Below, in pieces: positions 6,836 to 14,028 of a DNA stretch of 17,210 nt. Position 1 is the first letter of the stretch, and every line of letters begins with the position of its first letter. Source of the DNA: Caldilineaceae bacterium (lineage in GTDB: Bacteria > Chloroflexota > Anaerolineae > Caldilineales > Caldilineaceae); contig JAPPKT010000332.1 in the NCBI GenBank assembly GCA_028819675.1, positions 1 through 17,210 on the forward strand, in the 5' to 3' direction. The notes under the pieces are model-generated. The model saw nothing but the letters and a program-made list of their open reading frames with translations. It did not search any database and was not told where the DNA came from. A program made the position numbers and the translations under genes.

Positions 6836-8272
6836 TTACTCAACTCGGAACGAATCGACTATCTGGTCAATCACATGCTGGTTGGCGGCTGCGGCGTCCG
6901 GGCGAACCGCAATTGTAAGCAGATAGGCGGTCTGGTTGGTGCGCAGGATAGTTATATCAAGATGGGCGGTCAGGCGTTGGGATGGATCGCCCAGCCTGAT
7001 GGCGGCCACAGCGCGGATGACCGGAAGGCCGTTGCTCGTGCTCTGTTCGACAGTAATCAGTTCGGTATCACCCCATGCTGCGATGGATGTCCGGGCGAGG
7101 GCAAGCCAGTCTTCGTCGGTAAGGTCGTCGGGTAGTGGTGCGGTGGACACGATCAGGAAGGTTGGGAAGATTGGGACGGCGTACATACTTTCCGGGTCCG
7201 GTTCGACGGCGAAGACGCCGAGTCGCTCTCCTTCGGGTGTGTCCAGAAAGGCTCGCAGCTGCTGCGTTGCCGTTTCAGCGTCGAGCAGGCCTGTTACCTG
7301 GTCCAGTTCTCCTTCTTGCAGGTCGAAGGCCAACCAGTTGAATGGTACGGCAAGAGAGTAGCCCAGGCGGCCGTCCACGATGGGTATCCAGAACCTGGGA
7401 AGATTGGCGGCAGGAACAGAGGTCGATGAGCCGGGCTGGCCTTGTTCACCCGCCGGGGTTTGCGGCGGCTTTGCGGGGGTCACCTGTTCGGGCAAGACGG
7501 GCCGGAAGGATTGGACGATCTGGTGGATCACAATTCGTTTGGCCAAGGCGTTGCTGAGCCGGGTCGCAATCAGGAGTGTATAGGCCGCCTTGTCGGCGCG
7601 GACAATGGTTATGTCGAGATGGGCGGTCAGGCCGGCGCCGCGGCCACCCAGTTGGTAGACGGCGGCGGCTCTGACTGCGGGCAGCTGGTTGAGCGTGCCA
7701 AGCCTGACGCTTTCGATGCGGGCTTCGCCGAGAGCAGAGACAGCGTCTTCAACGAGGGCAACCCACTGTTCGTCGCTTACGCCGTCGGGAAAGTGGGCGA
7801 CCGACACGTTGAGAAAGGTAGGGAAGGGCGGACGGGCGAACAGCTCGCTGGGATCAGGGTCGACGGCCAGGAGTCCGAGGTTTTGGCCGGCAGGGGAGGC
7901 CATGTACTGGCGCAGCTGCTGCGATGCGGCGCGGCCGCCCAGCATGCCGGCGATCAGGTCGAGGTCGCCCGATTGGAGGTCGAAGGTCAGCCAGTTGGCG
8001 GGTACGGCGAGCGAATAGCCGAGGGATTCGTCGTCAATTTGCTTCCATCCAGGCGGAATATGGACGGTGGAAACGGGGGCTGCCTGCGGCGAATTGGAGC
8101 GGTTTGCCAGAGATGCCGAAGGGCCTGTCAGCCAAGTGGGCTCGGGCGGGGCGTCTGTTGCGAGTTCCGTCCGGGTTGCTGGCGACAGTTCCTGCGCCGA
8201 CAGCGGTCCCGGCGCCATGATCATCAGGAAGAACAGTGCCGCTGTCATGGCCAGGATGCGTAATCGGTACAT
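6836..8272 (-). CDS. Secreted protein with two PsbP/MOG1-like domains
   Basis: A 478-residue exported protein that I cannot assign to a named function. The start at 8272 is supported by GAGGAG eight bases upstream and gives a signal peptide (MYRLRILAMTAALFFLMIMA, cleavage after LSA at about residue 26). An ATG at 8491 in the same frame is probably not used. Two homologous domains follow a low-complexity linker: about residues 71-260 and 291-478. Both contain LGYSLAVPxNWLxFDLQ, a LR..L.(S/T)P.G..LG..AV(D/E)PDP block, FPTFL.VS, a QLPAVRA or GLPVIRA segment, LTAHLDITI, and an end with IVIHQIVQSF or VIDQIVDSF. This pattern (GYSL.xP..W start, I..I..SF end) resembles the PsbP/MOG1/DcrB-like fold; that is an inference from motif layout. 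The LRR gene follows on the same strand, so a shared extracellular role is plausible. Confidence 0.75.
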   Translation of the reverse strand: MYRLRILAMTAALFFLMIMAPGPLSAQELSPATRTELATDAPPEPTWLTGPSASLANRSNSPQAAPVSTVHIPPGWKQIDDESLGYSLAVPANWLTFDLQSGDLDLIAGMLGGRAASQQLRQYMASPAGQNLGLLAVDPDPSELFARPPFPTFLNVSVAHFPDGVSDEQWVALVEDAVSALGEARIESVRLGTLNQLPAVRAAAVYQLGGRGAGLTAHLDITIVRADKAAYTLLIATRLSNALAKRIVIHQIVQSFRPVLPEQVTPAKPPQTPAGEQGQPGSSTSVPAANLPRFWIPIVDGRLGYSLAVPFNWLAFDLQEGELDQVTGLLDAETATQQLRAFLDTPEGERLGVFAVEPDPESMYAVPIFPTFLIVSTAPLPDDLTDEDWLALARTSIAAWGDTELITVEQSTSNGLPVIRAVAAIRLGDPSQRLTAHLDITILRTNQTAYLLTIAVRPDAAAANQHVIDQIVDSFRVE

Positions 8273-8477
8273 AGATGTAGCTCCTCGAGCAGCGCAGTCG
8301 GGTGTTCCGGGTCCACTGTCAAACGTTGGTGGAACCGGTAGCCTGTGAAGGAGATCGAAAGCGAACCCCAGCACAGGCGGCGTGTTTTCGGACGTCATTT
8401 GCGTTCTCAGGCTGGGGCGCCGAGGGTTGTGATGCTGCCAGGATTCTCGACAGGACAGTCGAATCAGCTGCAGATAT

Positions 8478-8507
8478 AGAGTACATAACAACGGGCACAG
8501 ACGTCAA
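8478..8507 (-). promoter_or_regulatory. Candidate sigma-70-type promoter for the duplicated-domain protein
   Basis: On the minus strand TTGACG (8507-8502) is followed after 18 bases by TACTCT (8483-8478). The -35 matches five of six consensus bases, the -10 only three. It would give a leader of about 200 nt before the ATG at 8272. Confidence 0.25.
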
Positions 8508-8660
8508 CCTTGCCATGCAGTTGCCGGTGGCACCGTGCATGCAGGTCCGGGGCGCGGAGACTGCCGGGTACGCGGTCGAGACAGTTGTGTGCCGAGTGGA
8601 GCGGGTGGGCGAATAGTCCTGCGGCGGTGCAGCGGTTGAGGAAATTTGAAGGCGGGTCAT

Positions 8661-8669
8661 TGCTATGCT
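8661..8669 (+). promoter_or_regulatory. Candidate extended -10 element upstream of uvsE
   Basis: TGCTATGCT matches the extended -10 pattern TGnTATnnT. No good -35 lies at 16-18 bases upstream. The start codon is about 155 bases downstream. Confidence 0.25.
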
Positions 8670-8824
8670 AGTCTGTTTTCGGGCCGGCAGGCATGGACTG
8701 TGAAAGGCCATGGGAACGGCGCAGTATTTTGAGACTCGGTAACCCCCGAGCGATATCAAAATGGAATACGTGCACGACCGAATCTCCTCTCCTCGCAGTT
8801 TCGCGTTCTCCAAATCAGGATAGT

Positions 8825-9805
8825 ATGGCCTACCAACCCGCGGCGAATGGGACGCGCGTCCGGTTGGGCTTTCCCGTCAAGGTGTTGGGGGCAGCGGGGC
8901 TGCGCTCGCACGACAGCCGTCGCTGGCAGAACCAGCCGCACCTGAGCGTCAGTCTGGCCTATCTGCGCGACATTTTTCTCTACCTGGAGCGAAGGGAGAT
9001 CCGGTTTTACCGGATGGCCGGTCAGCTTGCTCCTTATCTGACTCACCCGGAGCTGCCTGCATTTCACAATCAACTCGAAGAGTGTTCGACGGAGCTGGCG
9101 GCGATTGGCGATATGGCGCGGGAGCAGAGAGTGCGTTTAACGCTGCATCCGGGCTTCTACGTACAGCTGAGCCATCCGGATTCCGCCCTGGCGGCGCGGT
9201 CGAGCCTGGAGCTGTCTGCGGCGACTTCTCTGCTGGATGGGATGGGGCTGGACGGGTCCAGCGTGGTGGTCGTTCACGTTGGGGGCGGCCACGGGGACGT
9301 TGCGGCGGCGTTGGAGAGGTTCGTGCGTGCGGCCAGTTTGCTGCCGGAAGGGGTGCGAAAGCGCCTGGTCCTGGAGAACGGAGACCGTGAGTTCAGTCTG
9401 CGTGATGTGGTGTGGCTGCACCGGCGAACAGGGATCCCGGTAGTCCTGGACACGCTCCACCACCGTTGCCACAACCCGGATGCGATCCCGCCGTTGGATG
9501 CGCTGAAGATCGCGCTGGCGACCTGGCCGGAGGATGTAGTTCCGAAGATCCATGTGAGCAGCCCGCGTACGGCGGTGCGTACGCTCTATCGTGATGGCGC
9601 GGCGCGCGTACAGATGCCGCTGCCGCATCAGCACAGCGACTTTCTGCACCCGTTTGAGGTCATCGACCTGCTGGGGGCGGCGGTTTCGGCGCAGTTGCGG
9701 TCGTTTGACGTTATGCTGGAGGCGAAGGCGAAGGATGTAGCGTTGCTGCGATTGCGGGAGCAGATCAGCAGGTACGCGCCGAATTTGGCGCGGCATGTAC
9801 AGTAG
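8825..9805 (+). CDS. uvsE: UV-damage endonuclease (UvsE/UvdE family)
   Basis: A 326-residue TIM-barrel endonuclease that nicks DNA on the 5' side of UV photoproducts in the alternative excision repair route, using a metal cluster. The metal-binding residues fit the family: His108 (LTLHPG), His151 (VVHVGGGHGD), Glu184 (LVLENGD), Asp209 and His212 (VVLDTLHH), Lys241 and His243 (PKIH), His270 (HQHSD) and Glu299 (DVMLEAKAKD). The opening RLGFP and the HPGFY motif differ from the family's RLGY and HPGQY/F, touching residues described as probing the lesion in the Thermus enzyme. ATG 8825 was chosen because AGGA precedes it by four bases and the protein then has the usual length near 300; the frame stays open to 8693. 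The next gene begins 17 bases after the stop. Family is firm; activity on standard lesions is open. Confidence 0.9.
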   Translation: MAYQPAANGTRVRLGFPVKVLGAAGLRSHDSRRWQNQPHLSVSLAYLRDIFLYLERREIRFYRMAGQLAPYLTHPELPAFHNQLEECSTELAAIGDMAREQRVRLTLHPGFYVQLSHPDSALAARSSLELSAATSLLDGMGLDGSSVVVVHVGGGHGDVAAALERFVRAASLLPEGVRKRLVLENGDREFSLRDVVWLHRRTGIPVVLDTLHHRCHNPDAIPPLDALKIALATWPEDVVPKIHVSSPRTAVRTLYRDGAARVQMPLPHQHSDFLHPFEVIDLLGAAVSAQLRSFDVMLEAKAKDVALLRLREQISRYAPNLARHVQ

Positions 9806-9822
9806 GGGGTAAAGGCCTGAAG

Positions 9823-10563
9823 ATGTCCCAGGAATACAAGGATCCGTACAGTCTGAAGCGGACAGTTCTGGTCGCGGTGGTGAACAACCAGGCCGACCTG
9901 CGGCGGGCGGCATCGGAGGGCTGGTACCGCATACCCCAGAGGCGGGCGCCGCGGCGGGTCGGCGCGGACTATCTGGCGTTTTATCAGACGGGCGCTTTCG
10001 GGAGCGAAGCGGAGGCGCGGACGGTCAGCTACTATGCGGCGGTCCGGCGCTATCAGCTGTTGTCGCGGGCGGAGCTGCTGCCGGATGAGGCGGACCATGC
10101 GCGGGCGGAGGAGTACTATTTCCGCATTGAAATCGGTCCGCTAATGCGTTTGGCGCGGCCGGTGCCGGCAACGACGTTCAGGCGGCTAACCTTTATTCAT
10201 ACGACGTTGGAGCGTCTGTTGAACGCGAAGGACGTTACGGAGTTGAAGCTGGAGGGGGAACCGTTCCAGACGCTGTGGAGCGCGCTGCGTGCGAGCCGGT
10301 TGAGGCCGCTTCCCAACCGGTTGGCGGGAGAGTGGCCGGTTGACATTGCGCTGCGGGTGCGAAACGGTTATCTTGGGATCCGGCTCGATGAGGCCAGCGA
10401 CATGCGAGAGACAACGGGGCCGGGGGATCGGTGGCGGGTTCTGCGCATACCGGAGAGCCGGATTGAGACTGATCTTGCGGGCTGCCTGCGGGAGGTCGGG
10501 GCGGCGCTGGTGGACCTGGGCGGCTCGCTTGACGCGAAGCCGGGACGGGAGATGGTGCTTTAG
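9823..10563 (+). CDS. Uncharacterised protein linked to uvsE, possible degenerate nuclease-like C-terminus
   Basis: A 246-residue soluble protein without a named family that I can recognise. The N-terminal half (about residues 12-130) has strongly patterned motifs: LVAVVNNQADL, EGWYRIP, RRVGADYLAFYQTGAFG, SRAELLPDEADH and FRRLTFIHTTLERLL. The C-terminal part (about 165-228) runs as WPVDIALRVRNGYLGIRLDEASD, then WRVLRIPESRIETDLAGCL. That order (Asp in a strand, then a strand with a charged doublet, then WRVLR and a helix) is reminiscent of DUF559/Vsr-like PD-(D/E)XK nucleases. An Arg stands where the acidic catalytic residue is expected, so this end may be inactive. AAAGG precedes ATG 9823. 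It sits 17 bases after uvsE and 27 bases before the hydroxylase genes, suggesting cotranscription and possibly a DNA-related job. Confidence 0.7.
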   Translation: MSQEYKDPYSLKRTVLVAVVNNQADLRRAASEGWYRIPQRRAPRRVGADYLAFYQTGAFGSEAEARTVSYYAAVRRYQLLSRAELLPDEADHARAEEYYFRIEIGPLMRLARPVPATTFRRLTFIHTTLERLLNAKDVTELKLEGEPFQTLWSALRASRLRPLPNRLAGEWPVDIALRVRNGYLGIRLDEASDMRETTGPGDRWRVLRIPESRIETDLAGCLREVGAALVDLGGSLDAKPGREMVL

Positions 10564-10576
10564 GGCAGTAGAGATC

Positions 10577-10582
10577 AGGAGG
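10577..10582 (+). promoter_or_regulatory. Strong ribosome binding site of the [2Fe-2S] subunit gene
   Basis: AGGAGG is placed eight bases before ATG 10591, near the optimum, which fixes the start of the iron-sulfur subunit. Confidence 0.75.
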
Positions 10583-10590
10583 AGCCTGGT

Positions 10591-11079
10591 ATGGAACTGA
10601 CTGTCAACGGAAAAGGCTATACGCTGGATGTTCCCGGCGAGGAGAGGTTGCTGTGGGTACTGCGGGACTGGCTGGGGCTGACGGGGACGAAGTTCGGTTG
10701 CGGCATCGGCATTTGCGGCGCGTGCACGGTGCATGTGAACGGTGCGGCGGTGCGGTCGTGCCTGATGCCGCTGGCCGCGGTTGCGGGGGCGGACATCCGC
10801 ACGATTGAGGGGCTGGCGGCGACAGACGACAGCGGCACGATCAGGCTGCATCCGGTCCAGCAGGCGTTTGTCGATCACCAGGTACCGCAGTGCGGCTGGT
10901 GCATGAGCGGACAGATCATGCAGGCGGCCTCGTTCCTGGCGCAGAATCCGCAGCCATCTGAGGATGAAACTGTGCGGGCGATGAGTGCGAATTACTGCCG
11001 CTGCGGTTGCTATGTGCGCATCCGGCAGGCGGTTCAACAGGCGGCCGGGATGGCGAGCAGGGAGGAGGTCGCGACATGA
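10591..11079 (+). CDS. [2Fe-2S] subunit of a molybdenum hydroxylase (IorA-like)
   Basis: A 162-residue electron-transfer subunit of the xanthine dehydrogenase/aldehyde oxidase superfamily, closest in form to isoquinoline 1-oxidoreductase alpha subunits. Two [2Fe-2S] clusters are readable. The N-terminal plant-ferredoxin-type site is Cys37, Cys42, Cys45 and Cys57 (FGCGIGICGACTV, then RSC). The C-terminal four-helix site is Cys101, Cys104, Cys136 and Cys138 (QCGWCMSGQIM, then YCRCGCYVRIRQAV). Length is normal. It has no signal peptide; it would be exported, if at all, attached to the Tat-bearing large subunit. Its stop overlaps the start of that subunit by four bases (ATGA), a sign of stoichiometric coexpression. 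The symbol iorA is not given because the substrate is unknown. Confidence 0.93.
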   Translation: MELTVNGKGYTLDVPGEERLLWVLRDWLGLTGTKFGCGIGICGACTVHVNGAAVRSCLMPLAAVAGADIRTIEGLAATDDSGTIRLHPVQQAFVDHQVPQCGWCMSGQIMQAASFLAQNPQPSEDETVRAMSANYCRCGCYVRIRQAVQQAAGMASREEVAT

Positions 11080-13394
11080 CGCGGGAACGGAATGAGGGCG
11101 AGCAAGTCGAAGCGACTATGGACACTTCAGCCGATAACGGCGTAAACGGCGGAACGGACAGGGTCGACAGTTCTGAGGATCCGAAACGGCGCTGGCGGCT
11201 GACGCGGCGCGGCTTTCTTATCGGACTGGGGGCGGCGGGGGCCGGTCTGGCGGTGGGCGCGTATTTTGGCAGGCCGGTACTCAACGAAATCATGGCGGAG
11301 AGTATGGCAGAGGCCGAACACGCCGGGAGCAGCTTTATGCAACTGCCTGACGATCCGCCGCTTTGGCTGGAGGTATTGGAGGACAGCCGCATTCGTCTGT
11401 CTCTGACCAAGGTGGAGATGGGGCAGGGGGTTCATACGTCGATCGCCCAGATTGCGGTTGAGGAGTTGGGCATCAGTTGGGATGACCTGGTGGTGGAGCA
11501 GGCGGATACCTCTTCAAGACTGGTGGATGGCATGGGTACCGGCGGCAGTTTTTCGGTTGCAACCAGTTACGGGCCGTTGCGCCGTGCGGCCGCGGGCATG
11601 CGCAGTTTGCTGCAGCGGGAGGCGGCGGTGGTGTTAGGGAAGCCCGAGGCGGCCTTGCGGGTTGCGGGGCGGGGGTTTGCGGTCGCGGACAGCCCGGAGA
11701 AGAAGGCTGACTTCTACAGTCTGGCGGGAGCGGTTTCGAGCTGGGACCTGCCGGAGGAGGAGACGCTGCAGCTGAAAGCGACGGATGAACTCACCGTCGT
11801 CGGACAGCCGGTGGCGCGCATTGACGTTCCCGACAAGGTAACGGGGAAGGCAGTTTACGGCTATGACATGCGCGCGCCCAATATGCTCTATGGCGCTGTT
11901 GCACGGCCGCCAACACTGGAGGCCGAACTGGTCGGCGCGTCAGCAGGCGAGGCGGCAGCGATGGATGGCGTCGAAGAGATCGTGATCGACGTGGAAAACG
12001 GCTTTGCCGGGGTGGCGGCGAGCTCTCGCAGCGCGGCCTGGTCGGCGGTGAAGGCGATGGAGACGGAGTGGGATGAAGGGCATCTGTGGCAGCAGGAGGA
12101 GATCGAGGCGCTGATCGAACCGGCAGGGGAGGGCGGCATCACGATCCAGCGCGAGGGCAATGCCGCCGGTGTGCTGAGGAGAGAGGCCGCGATCACGGCT
12201 ACGTACCGTTCGCCGTTTGCGGTGCAGGCCCCGCTCGAGGCACCGGCAGCGCTTGCGGATGTACAGGACGGCCAGGTGACGGTGTGGGTGTCGACACAGT
12301 CCCACGAAAGGGCGAAGGGTCTGATCGCCGAGGCGCTCGGGGTGGAGGCCGACACGGTTCGGGTTGTCCCGACCTATCTCGGGGGCGGCTTTGGCGCCAA
12401 GCTCGATACGGGGGTGGCGGTAGAAGCGGCGCGGCTGTCGAGGGCAGCCGGCGTACCTGTGCATGTGGGATGGGACCGAACAGAGGCGATGCTGCATGGC
12501 TACCTGCGGCCGCCGACGAAAAGTGTTCTCTCCGGTGCGCTGGACGGGAACGGACGGATCGTCGCCATGGAGCACCGGCAGGGCAGCAGCGACGTGGCCT
12601 TCAGTTTCATGCCTGCGTTCATGGAAATGGTGATGGGCGCGGATTTCGGGGCAACGGTGGGGGCGCGAATCGACTATGACGTGCCCAACCGCACGGTGAC
12701 GGCCTGGCGAAGGAAACTGCCGGTCTGGACAGGCTGGTGGCGGGGGCTGGGACTTTTCGCGAATACGTTTGCGGTGGAGAGCTTCGTTGATGAGCTGGCG
12801 GCAGCGGCGGGCGCGGACCCGCTTCAGTTCCGTCTCGATCATTTACCGGACAGTCCTGCGGGTGGGCGTAAGAGGGCGGTATTGGAAGCGGTCGCGGAAC
12901 TGAGCGACTGGGGGACCGCGCCGCCTGATGGCCGGGCAAGGGGCGTCGCCTGTTTTGGGTCAAATACGGTAGTGGCACAGGTGGCGGAGGTGTCGGTGGA
13001 TGAATCGTCGGGGGAGGTCAACGTTCACAAGGTGGACTGCGCGGTGGACTGCGGGCTGGTGGTGAACCCCGATGGGGCGAAGGCGCAGATAGAGGGGAAC
13101 GTTATGTGGGGCGTGGGGTCGACACTGATTGAGCAGGCGTATGTGAAGGACGGACGCCTGGAATTGAACAACTTCGAGAGCTACCCACTGTTGACGATGC
13201 GCGGGGCGCCCGATGTCCGTTCGGTGCTTGTGGACACGGGGATCAAGACGCCGTATGGGATGGGGGAGCCGCCGATCGGGCCGGTGGGCGCGACGATTGG
13301 CAACGCGTTTACGGCGGCGACGGGCAGACGGGTCCGGACATTGCCGATGACGCCGGCACGTGTTCTGGAGGCGCTGGCCGGGGGTGTTTCATAA
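11076..13394 (+). CDS. Molybdopterin-binding subunit of a molybdenum hydroxylase (IorB-like), Tat-exported
   Basis: A 772-residue catalytic subunit of an IorB-type aldehyde/heterocycle oxidoreductase carrying a molybdopterin cofactor. The start is fixed by GGAGGAGG (11061-11068) and the ATGA overlap with the small subunit; ATG 11118 is a weaker alternative. A Tat signal (LTRRGFLIGLGAAGAG, about residues 42-57) follows an unusually long polar leader of about 40 residues. Cofactor and active-site signatures are MGQGVHTSIAQIAVEELG (115-132), YLGGGFGAK (GGGFGAK at 436-442), GWWRGLG, and GMGEPPIGPVGATIGNAF with the catalytic Glu at 731. The split large-subunit layout with no FAD subunit matches IorAB-type enzymes, which pass electrons to cytochromes. 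No cytochrome c or XdhC/CoxF-type maturation gene is in the window, so the electron acceptor is unresolved. The substrate cannot be read from the sequence. Confidence 0.92.
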   Translation: MTRERNEGEQVEATMDTSADNGVNGGTDRVDSSEDPKRRWRLTRRGFLIGLGAAGAGLAVGAYFGRPVLNEIMAESMAEAEHAGSSFMQLPDDPPLWLEVLEDSRIRLSLTKVEMGQGVHTSIAQIAVEELGISWDDLVVEQADTSSRLVDGMGTGGSFSVATSYGPLRRAAAGMRSLLQREAAVVLGKPEAALRVAGRGFAVADSPEKKADFYSLAGAVSSWDLPEEETLQLKATDELTVVGQPVARIDVPDKVTGKAVYGYDMRAPNMLYGAVARPPTLEAELVGASAGEAAAMDGVEEIVIDVENGFAGVAASSRSAAWSAVKAMETEWDEGHLWQQEEIEALIEPAGEGGITIQREGNAAGVLRREAAITATYRSPFAVQAPLEAPAALADVQDGQVTVWVSTQSHERAKGLIAEALGVEADTVRVVPTYLGGGFGAKLDTGVAVEAARLSRAAGVPVHVGWDRTEAMLHGYLRPPTKSVLSGALDGNGRIVAMEHRQGSSDVAFSFMPAFMEMVMGADFGATVGARIDYDVPNRTVTAWRRKLPVWTGWWRGLGLFANTFAVESFVDELAAAAGADPLQFRLDHLPDSPAGGRKRAVLEAVAELSDWGTAPPDGRARGVACFGSNTVVAQVAEVSVDESSGEVNVHKVDCAVDCGLVVNPDGAKAQIEGNVMWGVGSTLIEQAYVKDGRLELNNFESYPLLTMRGAPDVRSVLVDTGIKTPYGMGEPPIGPVGATIGNAFTAATGRRVRTLPMTPARVLEALAGGVS

Positions 13395-13436
13395 ACTGAA
13401 AGGCAGCCGGATTTTGCGCTGCGGGCGTAGTCAGCT

Positions 13437-14018
13437 TTATTCGCCGGAGAGGCCCAGTTCGGGGGCGACCTCTTTCATGGCATCGAGGACGCGTTGCACG
13501 TGCTCGTCGAAGGGTTCGCCCAGTTCCTCGATGAAATGGAGATTCTCTGCGCGATCGATAGCGGCGGTGAAGCGCTTGTCCTTCCACTTTCTTTTGACGG
13601 ATCTGAGCCTTACGCCGCGCAGGTCCTTGTCGGGGCGCACGTAGGCGCAGGCGAGGATGAGGCCGGTCAACTCGTCGCAGGCCAGGAGGGCTTTATCGAG
13701 CTTTGACTGGCGCGGGACGCCGAGGAAGGTTGCGTGGGCCTCGATGGCGTGGATGAATTCCGGCGGGTAGTCATGCTGGCGGAAGAGGCGAAGCGCAGTG
13801 CGGGGATGGCCGTTCTCCTGGTCGTCCATGTCGGGGTGGCGGTCGTAGTCCAGATCGTGGAGCAGACCTGTCAATCCCCAGAGGTCCTCGTCTTCGCCAT
13901 AGTGACGGGCGTAGACGCGCATGGCGGCTTCTACGGCCAGCATGTGGCGGCGCAGACCCTCGTTTTCGACCCATTCATACAGTAGTTGTACAGCTTCATT
14001 TCGACTGGGCAGGGGCAT
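13437..14018 (-). CDS. HD-domain phosphohydrolase family protein
   Basis: A 193-residue cytoplasmic protein of the HD superfamily of metal-dependent phosphohydrolases. The ligands appear in order: His25 (LRRHMLAVE), the His54-Asp55 doublet (GLLHDLDYDRHPD), a histidine at 90 or 95 (FIHAIEAHA) and Asp115 (LLACDELTGL). This matches small bacterial HD proteins that keep the doublet and the final Asp, so it is probably active, on an unknown phosphorylated substrate. The start is fixed by AGAGGAG (14030-14024), five bases upstream. That Shine-Dalgarno overlaps the stop codon of the preceding gene, so translation of the two is probably coupled. It is the last gene of a minus-strand unit and converges with the molybdenum hydroxylase genes, 42 bases away. 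Confidence 0.87.
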   Translation of the reverse strand: MPLPSRNEAVQLLYEWVENEGLRRHMLAVEAAMRVYARHYGEDEDLWGLTGLLHDLDYDRHPDMDDQENGHPRTALRLFRQHDYPPEFIHAIEAHATFLGVPRQSKLDKALLACDELTGLILACAYVRPDKDLRGVRLRSVKRKWKDKRFTAAIDRAENLHFIEELGEPFDEHVQRVLDAMKEVAPELGLSGE

Positions 14019-14028
14019 ATCGGCTCCT

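Larger units (their letters stand above)
8273..8824. other. Divergent intergenic region
   Basis: About 550 bp lie between the minus-strand secreted protein and the plus-strand uvsE gene, so it must hold promoters for both. Open frames crossing it on either strand show no recognisable protein features and are treated as chance. Candidate promoter elements are listed separately. No RNA gene or long repeat was recognised. Confidence 0.5.

Noticed and set aside
7442..8263. A 273-codon plus-strand open frame
   Set aside because: It lies wholly antisense to the duplicated-domain secreted protein, whose two homologous copies and signal peptide prove the minus-strand frame.
8319..8813. A 164-codon minus-strand open frame in the divergent gap
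   Set aside because: No domain-like pattern, Ser/Thr/Ala-rich chance composition, and it overlaps the regions that should contain promoters for both flanking genes.
9137..9913. A 258-codon minus-strand open frame over uvsE
   Set aside because: Arg/Gln/His-rich antisense shadow; the plus strand encodes all UvdE metal ligands.
11940..12842. A 300-codon minus-strand open frame over the molybdenum hydroxylase
   Set aside because: Antisense shadow with strong Arg/His/Pro bias; the plus-strand frame has intact cofactor motifs.
13407..13426. Possible terminator GCAGC...GCTGC between the convergent hydroxylase and HD genes
   Set aside because: Only a 5-bp stem with a 10-base loop and no T-run on either strand.
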